From Telopea speciosissima (lineage: Eukaryota; Streptophyta; Magnoliopsida; Proteales; Proteaceae), in contig NC_057922.1 of NCBI RefSeq assembly GCF_018873765.1, forward strand, positions 17,807,563-17,871,562: a DNA stretch of 64,000 nucleotides, read 5' to 3'. This document shows, one piece after another, positions 35,401 to 46,543 of the stretch. Below the pieces are notes generated by a model. That model saw only the letters and a program-made list of their open reading frames with translations. It was not told where the DNA came from and made no database searches. The first letter of the stretch is position 1, and each line of letters opens with the position of its first letter. The translations under genes were made by a program, and so were the position numbers.

Positions 35401-35699
35401 GGTGGGCGCAATGACCACCCTGCCCCCTGCACAGGCTGCCCATGTGCCTGGGCGCAGCCTGCACTGCAGCACAGAGAACATTCTCCCTTAATTTTAATTA
35501 GCTCCAACTATCACATGGGCAATGACATGATCCATTGATGATAACTGCCTTTCTCAAATCTGTAGATTGATTTTTCTTTCTTTATCTATCTCTGAACTGA
35601 ATAATATTTACAGTGGCAGGCAAAATGTCCGAGGAGAATCTTCAAGGGGAAGCCGTGGATGACATGAAGGATATCTCCGGCACTACTTCCATCTCTTAA
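32453..35699 (+). CDS. CC-NB-ARC-LRR (CNL) immune receptor with a short second coding exon
   Basis: Exon 1 is 32453-35213. A canonical donor (GGTG/GTGAGTA) removes the stop at 35219, and an acceptor (ATTTACAG) at 35606-35613 leads into exon 2, 35614-35699, which stays in frame for 28 residues (VAGKMSEENLQGEAVDDMKD...) before TAA. The total is 948 residues. Domains: N-terminal coiled coil (1-130, EDVID-like SDDAID near 73-78), P-loop GPGGVGKTT (174-182), kinase-2 RYLLVFDDVW (271-280), RNBS-B GGKIIFTTR (300-308), GLPL at 382-385, an MHD variant LMD (524-526), then LRRs from about 630. Unusual low-complexity insertions sit inside NB-ARC (Asn/His/Gly/Ala-rich 231-250; Ser/Gln/Glu-rich 343-370). 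It is expected to be a cytoplasmic or membrane-associated pathogen sensor. The exon-1 frame is intact. The first ATG, just after a GA-repeat leader, is used. Confidence 0.9.
35350..35488. mobile_element. Mutator-type fold-back MITE in the NLR intron
   Basis: The ends are inverted over about 45 bp: GTTCTCTGTGCCGCAGAGCA at the left versus GTTCTCTGTGCTGCAGTGCA from the right, then CCAGGCACATGGG on both. It belongs to the family of 28738-28873. The flanking TTAATTTATT and TTAATTTTAA are a decayed candidate target duplication. It lies wholly within the 35214-35613 intron. Confidence 0.75.
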
Positions 35700-35758
35700 A
35701 ATAAAAGTCTTATAGAGGGTTGGTTCTATTTTGATGGTAATCCTAAGAAAATGCTTGT

Positions 35759-35764
35759 AATAAA
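35759..35764 (+). terminator. Candidate polyadenylation signal for the second NLR
   Basis: AATAAA lies 60 bp downstream of the exon-2 stop codon, at a normal distance, with T/G-rich sequence following (TTGTGAAGG, later TTGTTGCGTTTGTGTTT). Confidence 0.45.
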
Positions 35765-36424
35765 GTGTCTTGTGAAGGAAACATATCTAAAATCTGGTCT
35801 TATAACTGCTTGCCTCTAAATTGATTTGTTGCGTTTGTGTTTACCATTAAAATTGATTTGTTGTTTTCTAGAAGTTTGGTTGTTATTTCTTTGCACCTAT
35901 TCACTTATATGGAATTTATTATATTAATTTTTGGCTAAGCATTTATTTTTTTGGGGATTGGGAGAATGTGTGGGGGAGGAGGGTTTAAGGAGCAGCCGAG
36001 CTATGCCAATATTTCATTGTGATATAGAGCAACCTACTCACAGTCATAGTGGTGTAGACAAGACTTGAATTTGAATCCCCTCCGTCAGAGTTGGTGTAGA
36101 TAATGCGCCAAAGGGGTTATAAGGTAATTGGCTGCTTCGTTTGGGATAAAACTTGACTAGTATATTGATGAACGTAAGACTTGACCTTTCACTATCTACG
36201 TCGGAATGTAATTCTTCATCTTCATCTCCCCTAATATATTGATATTTTGAGTTAGGTGCTTGAGAAGGACTAATCAAAGGCGGTAGCAGTAGTGAGCCTT
36301 CATTCTCTAAGGGCCTTGGTTAGTCTTGGAGTAGTTGATCGTTAGGTTTCCTTGCCTAAATTTGGTTATTGTTGTACTGTTGGTTAATTAGCAATAACGT
36401 TAGGGTAATGTTTTCTCTTCCAGT

Positions 36425-36624
36425 TGTAAGAAATCCAACAAGAGTAAAATATGGTGAAAAAAAAAAACAAGGAAGAAGAAAGATAGACACAAAGATTACA
36501 AAATTGGATTGTTGCACCATCGGATTCCAAGATTCACGACTCCATCTATATATATATATGAGACCCCACCGACTCATCTTTCTCCCTAGATATAGGTTAT
36601 GACCCGATCCAATACAACTCCACA
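36425..36624 (-). mobile_element. Copia LTR (minus orientation)
   Basis: Read on the minus strand, the tract CCAACTTGAGGATGAG (36625-36641) precedes TGTGGAGTTGTATTGG, and the far end is GGATTTCTTACA; the LTR is about 200 bp. The RNase H and RT remnants at 36700-37330 lie on the correct side, so this is the 3' LTR of a minus-strand copia insertion. Confidence 0.65.
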
Positions 36625-36699
36625 CTCATCCTCAAGTTGGAGTGTGAATATTATGAACGCCTAAGTACTTGTTAAGAAGAACATGTTACTGCTCTTGAC

Positions 36700-37330
36700 T
36701 AAGGACTTCTAAAAAAATTTCTACCACTTGTTGGAAACTGTCTGAATTTGTTGAGCTTGAAGTTTGTTCATAAACCACATGACAGTTAATTTCAATATGT
36801 TTGGTTCATTCATGAAAGACTGGATTGATACAATGTGTATGACTACCTCATTGTCACAATATAAACCCACAGCTTGGGATGTAATATCCCTAAGTCCTTG
36901 AACGGATTACATAACAAAGTCAGCTCAAAAGTCTAACAGCCATGACTCTATAAATATTGACTGAGAACTTGTACAACATAAACAATATTAGACTTTGTTA
37001 CTGAGATAAATTAATCTTCCAGCAAGTCTTCTGTAACTTGTTGGTTTGGAAATAAGTTCACCATCTTCATTATTCAATTTTAAATTTTGCACCATGGAAA
37101 AATTTTCGGATCCATGTAAACCTGCATTACTAAGCATCTCCAAGGTATATTTTTTATAAAAAATATACCTTTAGTTGATCTAGCAACTTCAATCCAAGAA
37201 AGAATTTTAAAGAACCCAAGTCTTTAATTTGAAAGTGCCTATGAAGAAACAATTTCAAAGCATTGATAGCAACTGGATACACTTAACATACACTAAAACA
37301 ATTGTGATGATAAATCCATTAGAAGATATG
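36700..37330 (-). pseudogene. Copia pol remnant (RT and RNase H)
   Basis: Minus-strand translation in broken frames gives LFLHRHFQIKDLGSLKFFLG (37080-37260), which is the conserved copia reverse-transcriptase motif ending in FLGL, and AVGLYCDNEVVIHIVS followed by NEPNILKL and V-x-F-M-x-K-LQ (36730-36890), the RNase H block. Many stops and gaps are present. Nothing upstream of RT is recognisable. Confidence 0.75.
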
Positions 37331-37339
37331 AACAATTAA

Positions 37340-38350
37340 ATAATCAGCTAAAGATCGTATGAATCCAACAAGCTATATAGCAGATGTAAATTTGGAAAAC
37401 CAATTGTGGGAAGCCTGTTTCTAGACAAATATGGACTTAATTACAAAAATAGAAAACAAGATCACACTCCCCAAGGCACTCAGAAGATCAACCTGTATCA
37501 AAGCCCACACCATGAAGAATGGAGCTGGAACAGTCCAGCCAGTCGACACATAGAATGGTGTTTGGCAAAAATGACACAACAGTTTCAAAATGTTCGATGT
37601 CTCTTTGCCATTGCTAAATAGTCATAGAAAAACTATTTCAAGGACAGTATTTCTGTTTCACAACAATCTCAGATAGACATCTATAGAGCTGTATGGTAGT
37701 CATTTCTTTTCTTTAAAAAAGTGTCCCAGTTATCCCTTTTGCCTTTTGGTTGATGTCAATCTTTAGTATCCACCTTGCCCACTTATGTGGGAAGCTTCCC
37801 TAATTACCTTGTAAAATTTGTGACCCCATTCATGTTTATGTGACTCTGTGAGCATAAAAATCAATATGTGAATTCTATCATCCAAAGCCCATGAGGGAAA
37901 TTTTAATTGGATTTGACAAATACATAGCTAGAGTAAAGGAGGAAGAAATATCTGAGTGTGGGGTTGGAGTGAAGAACTCTTAAGTGTAGGCAAGAGAGAG
38001 AGAGAGAGAGCTGCAAAAGGTAATTCTGTTCTCAGTGCCCAAAGAAAAAGGAGCAGCAGATCTGTCTAAGCATTATTCTTTGCAGTTATCTGAAGCTACA
38101 ACAAAAAAAAAATTGTTAGTTAACCTTTTACTGATCATAAAGCATTATTCTTTGCAGTCATCAGAAGCAAATAAAACTATTGGGACTGTTCCAGCCTTTA
38201 CAGTTTCTAATAATTACACAAAATGAACAAATACTATTATAAAACCTTGGACAGGATTCAAGATAGCATGATCTGTGGAAGTTAGAACTAGAGTCCCCCG
38301 GCCTCAAAGTAAAGAATGCAATCTTGATATCTGAACTGCAGGGCAGAAAT
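37340..38350. other. Intergenic region, probable promoter/leader of the DUF4220 gene
   Basis: No coding region. A GA run at 37994-38010 ends in GCTGCAAAAG/GTAATTC, a possible leader exon-intron boundary. AAGCATTATTCTTTGCAGT occurs twice, near 38068 and 38140, each followed by a similar AGAAGC phrase. Confidence 0.35.
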
Positions 38351-38355
38351 TAACA

Positions 38356-38368
38356 ATGCTGTACACCA
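38356..38368 (+). CDS. Candidate first coding exon of the DUF4220 gene
   Basis: ATGCTGTACACCA is followed by a consensus donor (GTAAGTTATT). Joined to the acceptor TATTTTTCAG at 38858-38867, its phase fits the long reading frame exactly and adds an N-terminus including ISERAQKLWNIWELR, which resembles the usual start of DUF4220 proteins. This is inference from splice consensus and phase only. Confidence 0.35.
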
Positions 38369-38717
38369 GTAAGTTATTGCATTATGATGATTCTATCCAT
38401 TTTACTTCATATCTGTCTTTCTATCTATCCGATACAACTTAATTGTCTGAATTTCCATTAGAAGTAGGTTTATGAAAGTTGTGTAACAAATCTGCATTTT
38501 ATATATATATATATATATATATTTAAAAAACCCAGTTAAGCAATGCAGCAGCAGCAATCATGTTCTGCCTTCCACTCAGTTATTACAAAATTGTTATATA
38601 TTAGTTGACTTATTTTAACACAGTAAATTAATTAAGAATACTATGTACTGTTTGTAGTTCATATTAATTAACCTGTGTCCCCTAATCAATGAATATTACT
38701 TTTGATTGTACACTAGT

Positions 38718-38721
<4 letters not shown>

Positions 38722-38777
<56 letters not shown>
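38722..38777. repeat. (TA)n microsatellite
   Basis: A run of about 28 TA dinucleotides lies in the presumed first intron of the DUF4220 gene. A shorter TA run is at 38502-38521. Confidence 0.9.
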
Positions 38778-38779
<2 letters not shown>

Positions 38780-38962
38780 GATGATGAGATCCATTTTATC
38801 TTCTCTTCCTTAATTTCTTGCTCACATTAGCAACTTGATACCAACATTTCAAGTACGTATTTTTCAGTTATTACCAGTCAACTCTTTTTAGAGAAGAGAG
38901 GTGGATTCTTTTCCAGCATCTCAGAACGGGCTCAGAAGCTGTGGAACATATGGGAACTCCGA

Positions 38963-40966
38963 ATGGTGGTTCTACTCAGCCTCTTCTTTCAAATCTTTCT
39001 CATCTTGTTGGGTGACCGCAGAAGGAACATAAAAAAAAATTGGCTACAAATCACTCTGTGGTTTGCCTACTTGTGTGCAGACTGGGTTGCAGCTGTTGCC
39101 CTCGGCATTCTCTCCCACAGTATACAACAACCCAAAGTCAACGAACTTACATCCTTCTGGGCACCATTTCTTCTATTGCACCTAGGTGGTCCAGACACCA
39201 TCACTGCCTTCTCCTTAGAAGATAATGAGCTGTGGTTAAGGCACTTACTTGGACTTGGAGTCCAAGGCAGCATCGCATCTTATGTCTCTTACAGGTCCTG
39301 GACTGGTACTCTGGTCTCAATTCTTTCAGTCATGATGTATGTTCCTGCAATTGTCAAGTATGGTGAGAAGACATGGGTTCTCAGCTCAGCAAGCAAGGAG
39401 CACCTCAGAGACAATATGCTTGGTCCCCCTGATCCAGGTCCAAGTTATGCCAAATTCATGGATGAATACACTTGTAAGGAGGAGGATGGGTTTCGGGTGG
39501 CCATTGGGGGAGTCCAAGAAACTCCACAGAGCAGCCTGGCTCCAGCAGCTACCGATAATCAAGTCACCAATCCTCCTGAAGAAGAAGGCACCCATAAAGA
39601 TGATGATGATAAAGATGATGTCAAGAATTTGGTTAGAGCATATCAATTCTTTGATATATATAAGCGTCTCTTTGCATTTCTCATCATCAGCTTCGAGGAA
39701 TGGGAAGAAAGCAAATCATTCTTCCGACATATTTCATCAATAAAGGCTTTCGAATTGATTGACATTGAACTTGGATTCATGTTCGATATGCTTTACACCA
39801 AGGCAACCGTAGTTTATAATATTCCAGGTTGCATTCGTCGGTCAATCAGTTTTTCCCTCACCATCCTTGTGTTTGTTATGTTCTTGAATTTTGGCAGCAA
39901 GCACCGGCATTCAACCTCGGACGTAATCATAACATACCTATTGCTCTCTCTGGCCATCATTCTTGAGATTTATGCGGCTCTCATTCTAATTTCTTCAGAT
40001 TCTGTGTTACTCTGGCTAAAACAGAGAGGGTTGCTGGCTTCGGGAATGGGTAATTTCCTCTTGAAACATTGCAGGTTGAAAAGGACTAGGTGGTCTGATT
40101 CCATGGCACAATACAGTCTATTAAGTGTTTGGATAAAAAATTTAGATACCAAATCTTGGAACTGCTTGGGGGGGATTCACAAAAAGGTGAGGAAGTACTT
40201 TTATAAGAAATATGCCAAGTACTGTTCTACGAAACATGTGAAAGTCCCTCAAGAATTGAAAGAATTTATCTTCCAGCAGCTCTGCAGAAAATCAGATCAG
40301 GCCCAAAATCTCGATGATGCAAAGTGCCTATGCTCAAGTAGAGGCAGTGAGGTACTCCACCAGTACCGTGACGTCCACAATGCTGTTGGGTGGAGTATTG
40401 ATAATGTAGAATTTGATCAAAGCATTCTTATTTGGCACATTGCTACCGATCTCTGCTACAATGAGTCTGACCCTCCTCCCACACAGCAAATGAGCAAGGT
40501 ATTATCAGATTATATGATGTATCTGCTAGTAGTGTGTCCTTTTATGCTGCCTGAAGGGATTGGAGAGATCAGGTGTAAAGATACAGAGGAAGAAGCCATG
40601 AATTTCTTCAAAGATAAAAACTCAACCAATAAAAAAGCTTCTGAATTGTTACTGGAAGTGAAGACAGATGTTCCACCAATTGAAGTGAAAGGTCCTAAAA
40701 GCAAGTCTGTTCTATTTGATGCATGTAGGCTTGCATATCAGTTAAACTTATTGGAGACGCAACAACTGAAATGGGATATAATTTGTTGTGTATGGGTGGA
40801 GATGCTATCTTATGCTGCAGTTCAGTGCAAAGGACCAAATCATGCTCAACAACTCGGACAAGGTGGAGAACTTCTCACTCATGTGTGGTTTCTAATGGCA
40901 CATCTTGGTATAACAGAACAATTCCAAATGCCTACGGGCTACGCGAGGAAGTTGGTATACGTCTAA
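38963..40966 (+). CDS. DUF4220/DUF594 membrane protein
   Basis: An intact frame of 667 codons from the first in-frame ATG. The N-terminal half is the DUF4220 domain: about four hydrophobic segments (near 1-16, 27-48, 63-78 and 112-130) with the family phrases DWVAAVALGILS and WAPFLLLHLGGPDTITAFSLEDN. An acidic linker (EEEGTHKDDDDKDD) follows, then two more hydrophobic segments (about 290-345). The C-terminal DUF594 domain has W-x3-LSYAA...CKGPNHAQQLGQGGEL and THVWFLMAHLG. These plant proteins are multi-pass membrane proteins of unknown biochemical role. Family members normally begin about ten residues earlier with an LW-x2-WE-x-R motif. Here that motif (LWNIWELR) is in frame just upstream of this ATG, so the true start is probably in an upstream exon such as 38356-38368 (then 703 residues). 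Confidence 0.88.
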   Translation: MVVLLSLFFQIFLILLGDRRRNIKKNWLQITLWFAYLCADWVAAVALGILSHSIQQPKVNELTSFWAPFLLLHLGGPDTITAFSLEDNELWLRHLLGLGVQGSIASYVSYRSWTGTLVSILSVMMYVPAIVKYGEKTWVLSSASKEHLRDNMLGPPDPGPSYAKFMDEYTCKEEDGFRVAIGGVQETPQSSLAPAATDNQVTNPPEEEGTHKDDDDKDDVKNLVRAYQFFDIYKRLFAFLIISFEEWEESKSFFRHISSIKAFELIDIELGFMFDMLYTKATVVYNIPGCIRRSISFSLTILVFVMFLNFGSKHRHSTSDVIITYLLLSLAIILEIYAALILISSDSVLLWLKQRGLLASGMGNFLLKHCRLKRTRWSDSMAQYSLLSVWIKNLDTKSWNCLGGIHKKVRKYFYKKYAKYCSTKHVKVPQELKEFIFQQLCRKSDQAQNLDDAKCLCSSRGSEVLHQYRDVHNAVGWSIDNVEFDQSILIWHIATDLCYNESDPPPTQQMSKVLSDYMMYLLVVCPFMLPEGIGEIRCKDTEEEAMNFFKDKNSTNKKASELLLEVKTDVPPIEVKGPKSKSVLFDACRLAYQLNLLETQQLKWDIICCVWVEMLSYAAVQCKGPNHAQQLGQGGELLTHVWFLMAHLGITEQFQMPTGYARKLVYV

Positions 40967-41125
40967 TTAATTAACAAGGCTAGCTAGCTACTTAGAATAT
41001 TTATAGATAGATGCATGGTTTGTTAATTATAAGAGTCTGAGTTTGAGTTTTTATCTTTCTTAATTACCAGGTTAAGAAAATTGAGGATCTTGGTGTGTCT
41101 AGTGTTTGTAATGTACTGTTGTAAC

Positions 41126-41769
41126 TAGGGATGTAAATGGATATTCGTAAATCCGTATTCGATCCGCATTCGTATCCTTTTAGGAGTATCCGAATCCGTC
41201 CGAAACTAATCGGATACGAATCTGATAATCCCCCCATCTGACCGATTATTATCCGATTCGTTTAGCAGTCTGACATTAATAAAATATCTGAAATATAACT
41301 CTATGTTTGTCTATCCTTTTAAGTTACTTTATTGGATTTTGTTATCTTATTTTTATAAATTTATAAGTTAAGATAATGTGATTCTTTTTCTAGATTTGTT
41401 ATTGGTTTATATATATTATTTTATGCAATGTGATACATGGAATTACATATCTATTAAAAAATCAAAAGTAAAAAACGTAAGAGAATAAAAGACTAAGAAG
41501 AATAGAAGAAATGGTAGTTATTGAACTCTCAAGTCTCAACCCTAACCCTCATCATAAAAACAGTAAATATATCAACGGATAGTCGAAAAATCATATTCCA
41601 TCCGTATTCATATCCATTTAGGAGAACCTGTATTAAAAAAATCACTATCCGAAAATTTTCCGAATTTGTCCAAAAATCGATAGGATATTATCCGAATCAA
41701 TCCAAATATAATCGGATATGAATATGATAATGCCACTATCCGACCAAATTCGATCCTTTTACATCCCTA
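41126..41769. mobile_element. hAT-type non-autonomous element with perfect 8-bp TSD
   Basis: GTTGTAAC occurs at 41118-41125 and 41770-41777. Between them lies a 644-bp element beginning TAGGGATGTAAATGGAT and ending ATCCTTTTACATCCCTA, an inverted repeat with one mismatch in 17. Subterminal CCGNATTCG and CGGATA words are repeated on both sides. Short ORFs within it have no transposase similarity. It sits 160 bp downstream of the DUF4220 stop codon. Confidence 0.9.
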
Positions 41770-42205
41770 GTTGTAACATATTTTTCAAGTAATTAAATAA
41801 AATGTGCGGCTTTCTCTTTTTTAAGAAAAAATGGGTATTGCCATGGAAATCCAAATTTGTTCTTTTGCACTCCTTTGTTCAGATCTGCTATTCCAAGTTC
41901 AAACAGGAAAAGGATTCTAGTCCGGTCCGGTTCCCTACCACTGAATTTTTATGTTTGGCTTCAATCTAATTCAACTGGGTATGTTGGGAGGGGGGAGCTC
42001 CAAGAGCATCTGCAATGGGAACCTCCCCCCTCCCAATGGCAGACGAAATTTTGCTGTTACTTACAATTTTACCCTTTTTTTCTTGTCAAACCCAAGATAA
42101 ATTCCCTTCCCAGAATTGGAATCCAAATTACGATTTTGAACTCCACCTTAGATTACTCAAACTAATCATTTTTATTTTCCATTGTTTTGGTGAATAATAA
42201 AACAT

Positions 42206-42257
42206 ATGAGGGCGGATTACAATGCAATGGTAAGATTGCTCCATTGCAACCTAATGA
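42206..42257 (+). mobile_element. Au-type SINE, 5' fragment
   Basis: GAGGGCGGATTACAATGCAA, then TGGTAAGATTGCTCCATTGC and AACC, match the head and A-box region of the Au SINE seen at 17690. The B box and tail are missing or unrecognisable. Confidence 0.5.
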
Positions 42258-43764
42258 TCGTGCGTACATTATATCTCGATACATACTTCTTTAAGTACTA
42301 GACACCCACAATACCCAGCAAGAATTAGGATTTGACGTCCGAAAAGTTCAATAAAATAAAATATACCATCCTCCTCCTCCTCCTCCATGAGGAACTTCTC
42401 TAACATAATTAGTAGTTTTTTCAGCTCTTTTTCCACCAAAGGCAAGGGCGATTTGTTAAGTTTCCAACTGGGGAAATTAATGGGGATTAGCACTATCCAT
42501 ATTCTATGATAATCTATAAAGTACAATCGTATCTCTTTTTAGATATGAAAACGGCATTAATGGCTGTACCTTCCCACTGATCAACATCTACAACTGTTCC
42601 AAGCAACACTACTAACTAACCAGAAAAGAAAAGCCATGTTCTTGGTTCTTGCAGGACATGCAACCCTTTATCAAATTATAAAGTGACTTGCCTTGTGATG
42701 ATAAGATACTTTGCCTTTTATCTTTCATAAAATTATCCAAACTACAAGTCACTTATTAGTTCTTACCTTCTTTGTCACGGGTCACTGTAGTCCATTTATT
42801 TTGGTGAAAGACCATTGTGGTCCATTGATTCATCAACACTTTTGTATTTTACATTTCTTTTTCTTTTGTTTCTTGATTTTTTTGACATGATAAATTCAAA
42901 TTTAAAAAAAAAAAAAAAAAAAAAAAACAATCAACGGAATAAGATGCAAGGATTAAATTATTCAATAGTGTCATCAATCCTTGTGGTGGTACAATTGTCT
43001 ACCATGTTAATTGATATTTCCAAATAATTTTAGCCATCTGATAGGTATATTATTCATCGATTGCTTGACTTTTCTCCTTTTAACTATTCTCATAGAAAAA
43101 AAAATTTGTGTGGTGCAATTGGTTTCAAAATCAATGGATGTTTTTATTTAGAAGGGTGTTTTCCAAGAGTGAACCCAACAATTACAGATATTATTCTTTA
43201 AAGTCAATTTCAAAAGCTTACCAAAGGATTACCAGATCTGCTTTTGAAAAAGAAAAAAAAAGGGGGATTTGACAAATCTAGCTTATTCTGTTTTTCACTC
43301 TTCATAAAATTTTCTTGGTCCCCACAAATCTTGTGCATCTGATTCTTTATGGGCCCTCATTGATCGATCAGACAGACTTCGCAATTTTAATAATTTCGCT
43401 TCTTGTAAGTTTCTTATGTGACCATCCAATATGAAGCATTTGGTTTTTTTTTTTTTTTTTTAACTAACAAATAAATGGATTAAATATGTGAATAAATTTG
43501 CTAATTCGATCCCTAATCAGGTTTCTGATTTCAATTATCAGACTAATTACATTCTCCAAATTAATGTATGTCAAAAGTTTTGATGTTATTCAATGATAAC
43601 TAAAACAAACAAAATCCACAGTACTGATATAGAATTTTTTTTTTTTTTTTGATAAAGTATTTGTTCCAAGTCTTATTGAGAGAACCAATGATATATGAAG
43701 GAAAGGAAATCCTTCCCATCAAAAAAAGGAAAAAAAGAAATTTTTTATTTTTTATATACATAAA

Positions 43765-43862
43765 TAAATGTGCAGGGGATGGTCATAATGATCGCAACCT
43801 TACCCCTGCTTTCACAGATACAATAGAATAACTTTACCATTGCACCAAGGCCCGCCCTCATT
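43765..43862 (-). mobile_element. Au-type SINE, internally deleted
   Basis: On the minus strand it reads GGGCGGGCCTTGGTGCAATGG, then TAAAGTTATTCTATTGTATC, then AGGGGTAAGGTTGCGATCAT. The A-box head and the GTAAGGTTGCG tail of the Au family are both present but the B-box region is lost. Confidence 0.6.
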
Positions 43863-44510
43863 TATTTTTAAAAAAATGAGGGTCTAATGAAAACCACGCA
43901 TGATTTTGTAAATCTTTTGATTGGACATTTCAAGATTTTAGACCACTAGTTGAATATCATCAAATATCATCATAAATAAGATGGTTGAGATGATCATTTG
44001 ACCATCTCTGGTATTCAAAGTTAGATTACATAGTCAATAGTCTTATTCTTCTGGTCATCAATAAGATTTCAGTAAATCAAAGGTTGTGGGTCATCAAATC
44101 ATGTTTGTTATTGACAGGAGAGATCCAAGTTGGACCAAGATGGCAACCTCATAGGAAATATGTCTCATTTGTCATTTTCTTAATCTTGTAGATATAAAAT
44201 TATAAATACAGTGGATCTTGTTTAGATTTGAAAATCAGACTTAATTAAGTTTTATAGCATTATTCACCCAAAAAAAAAAGTTTTATAGCATTGGAAAGAA
44301 GTGTGAGTTTAGATCACGTAAAGATGTTAATAGTCTATGGCTATAAACTGATCAATCAATTCATCTTTGACATATCAAATGGGTCCCTACTTGGGCTTTT
44401 TGAAATCCAGAAATTAGTGTTGATCTCAACAAACAAATAAGATCTTGATAGGCTTTGTATTTTCAGAGAAAGAGAAGAGGAAGAAAGGATAAGAAGGGCT
44501 TGGGTAGGTA

Positions 44511-45850
44511 GGATTTTTATGGTCTCAATTACAATCTCTCAATTACATTTCAATTACACACCTAAGATGAAGATACGTGGCGTTAAATGATTTGACGGTC
44601 TAAATTAAAATGATAATTTATCTTTCTTTTGGTTCAATCGAAAGTTTCCCTCCATTCTCTCTTCGTCTCTGTTCTCTCAACAACGAACTGAACTTGTGCT
44701 CCACGGTGGTGCTCCTCTCTCACACGATGACGGCGACTTGACCAGACTCACCGTAAACTGCATCCTCCCGCCGGCGTTCACCTTTCTCGTGATTTCTCTT
44801 TCTAAATCCCTAACTCTCTGCCATAACTCCAGGCGTTCATCTTGCTCTCACGAACGAAGGTCTCTGCCCTGCTATTTCAGGAGGTAAATGGGAGTATTTC
44901 TAAATCCCCAACTCCCTCTCCTCGTTCATCTTCCTTGCACGAACGAAACCCTAACCCAAATTGACTTTGGGTTTGTTTTGCAGACCCGAGAAAGGGAAAA
45001 TGGTAGAAGATCTTATTTCTTTACATTGCCTCTGTTTTTGTTTGTGTTTTTATTTCTTTTTGTCATTTTTGTATCGATTTCTGAACCTTTTGTGGGTGCT
45101 CTGTTTTGCTCTCTTCCCAGTTTAGCCATTTATGTCACTTAAATTGTTTGAACTTATAAAACATCGGTTGTCTTTCTTCCCTATTATGCTATTATGTACT
45201 GAGCTATGTACTGAGCACAAGTGGATGAACACATGACCTCCTTTATTTGTAAATTCAGGCTGATATGTTCATGAATGATGGACTATAGGCTATGAAATAA
45301 TTTAATTGAAGGTTGTTGGACTGTGAAACCTGAACTGTATCCCAGTTTTCATACCAATTGAAGGTTCTTGGATTAATTCACCTAGATATTGGAAAAGAAA
45401 ATGAAATCCTATTTGTTTATGCAGTTTAAGGCCTTCTATTATTCTTATACGAAAGCTGGTAAGCTGATGTTGCATAAATTGCTGGGGTAGTTTTGAACAT
45501 GACCACAGAGGCTTGGAATTTGAGACATTTCAGAAGTTATCCAAAATATTGGGTTGCCTGCTTAGACCAACAACTTGGGACATGTGATGAAAACAACCAT
45601 ATTTCAGAATAGAGAAAGTTTATACTTTTGGGGTCAATAATAGCTCTTGAATTGATATTCTGATCTCAATTGCTAGATGAGTGACTGTTAGGTTAAAGTT
45701 GGATACCAGCATTTTATTTGCATATCAGGAACAATTTCTCAAATGACAGGTGAAAACAATGTTAAATGAGTAGTACAAGTAGTTTTCTGTAATTCCTTCT
45801 TATTTCTTTAATTCTTATCTTCTACCTTCTTATTTCTTTAATTCTTATCT
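44511..45850 (+). repeat. Left terminal inverted repeat arm
   Basis: Matches the reverse complement of 49999-51456 over nearly its whole length. The two arms differ by scattered substitutions and by about 110 bp present only in the right arm (near 50880-50995). Two short ORFs in it (from 44696 and 44888) recur in the other arm simply because the DNA is repeated. The leader-like CT-rich start and splice-like CAG/GTAAATG motifs suggest it carries promoter and leader sequence. Confidence 0.8.
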
Positions 45851-45886
45851 TCTACCTTCTTATTTCTTTAATTCTTATCTTCTGCC
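45797..45886. repeat. 30-bp tandem repeat, three copies
   Basis: TTCTTATTTCTTTAATTCTT followed by ATCTTCTACC is repeated three times with one change in the last copy. The corresponding place in the opposite arm has fewer than two units, so copy number changed after the arms diverged. Confidence 0.85.
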
Positions 45887-46543
45887 TTCTCAAATACATG
45901 CTTTTCCATGATTCTGAATCTACAGCAGAACATATAATTATACTAGGCTTCTATGTTTTGGGAGGACTCTTCATCCTCCTCCCTGTCCAAAGAAAAGATG
46001 ATGTAACCCTTTGCATCAAAAGAAAACTTAGTATATTCATGTGTTGAGTTTAACTACTAAACTTGTTAATCAATTTATGAGCTAACCTCCCTAGGAGCTG
46101 GAAGATTCTCTATCTCATAGAGTTTTGGGCTTTGGCTTCCCTGATGAACATCTCATTCCCTAGGACCAAGATTTGGAAATGATGTGGTTGATGATGTAGC
46201 CAAGAGTGGTATTTCCTAGACAATGTTGTGTTGTTGGATATTCATGTCAATTTATTGAACTTTTTCTGGATTTTGATTTGGTTAACATCTTTCATTTGAT
46301 TTGAAACAAGACCTTTTTTCTACATATATATTTGATTTAGAGAAGAAGAAATCAGGCTTTCTTCTGGTTTTTTTTTTTAATGAAGGCAATTAACTAACTA
46401 CACCACTGCTGTTGATAGCCTGATAGTAAATAATTTAATGGACTATAGGCTAAGAAATAATTTAATGGACTACTAGAGGAAGCATTTTCTAGATGGCCAA
46501 CAATGAAGACTACATAGGATCAATCATAGCTGAAACCAAGAAG

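Larger units (their letters stand above)
41778..44510. other. Non-coding stretch with SINE fragments and poly(A) runs
   Basis: No gene is supportable. It holds the two Au-type SINE pieces listed separately and long A or T runs near 42902-42928, 43445-43460 and 43637-43650. Confidence 0.45.

Noticed and set aside
44696-45142. ORFs conserved between the two arms of the large inverted repeat (also 50667-51270)
   Set aside because: Their conservation follows from DNA-level repeat identity; arm differences include frame-breaking changes and there is no domain.
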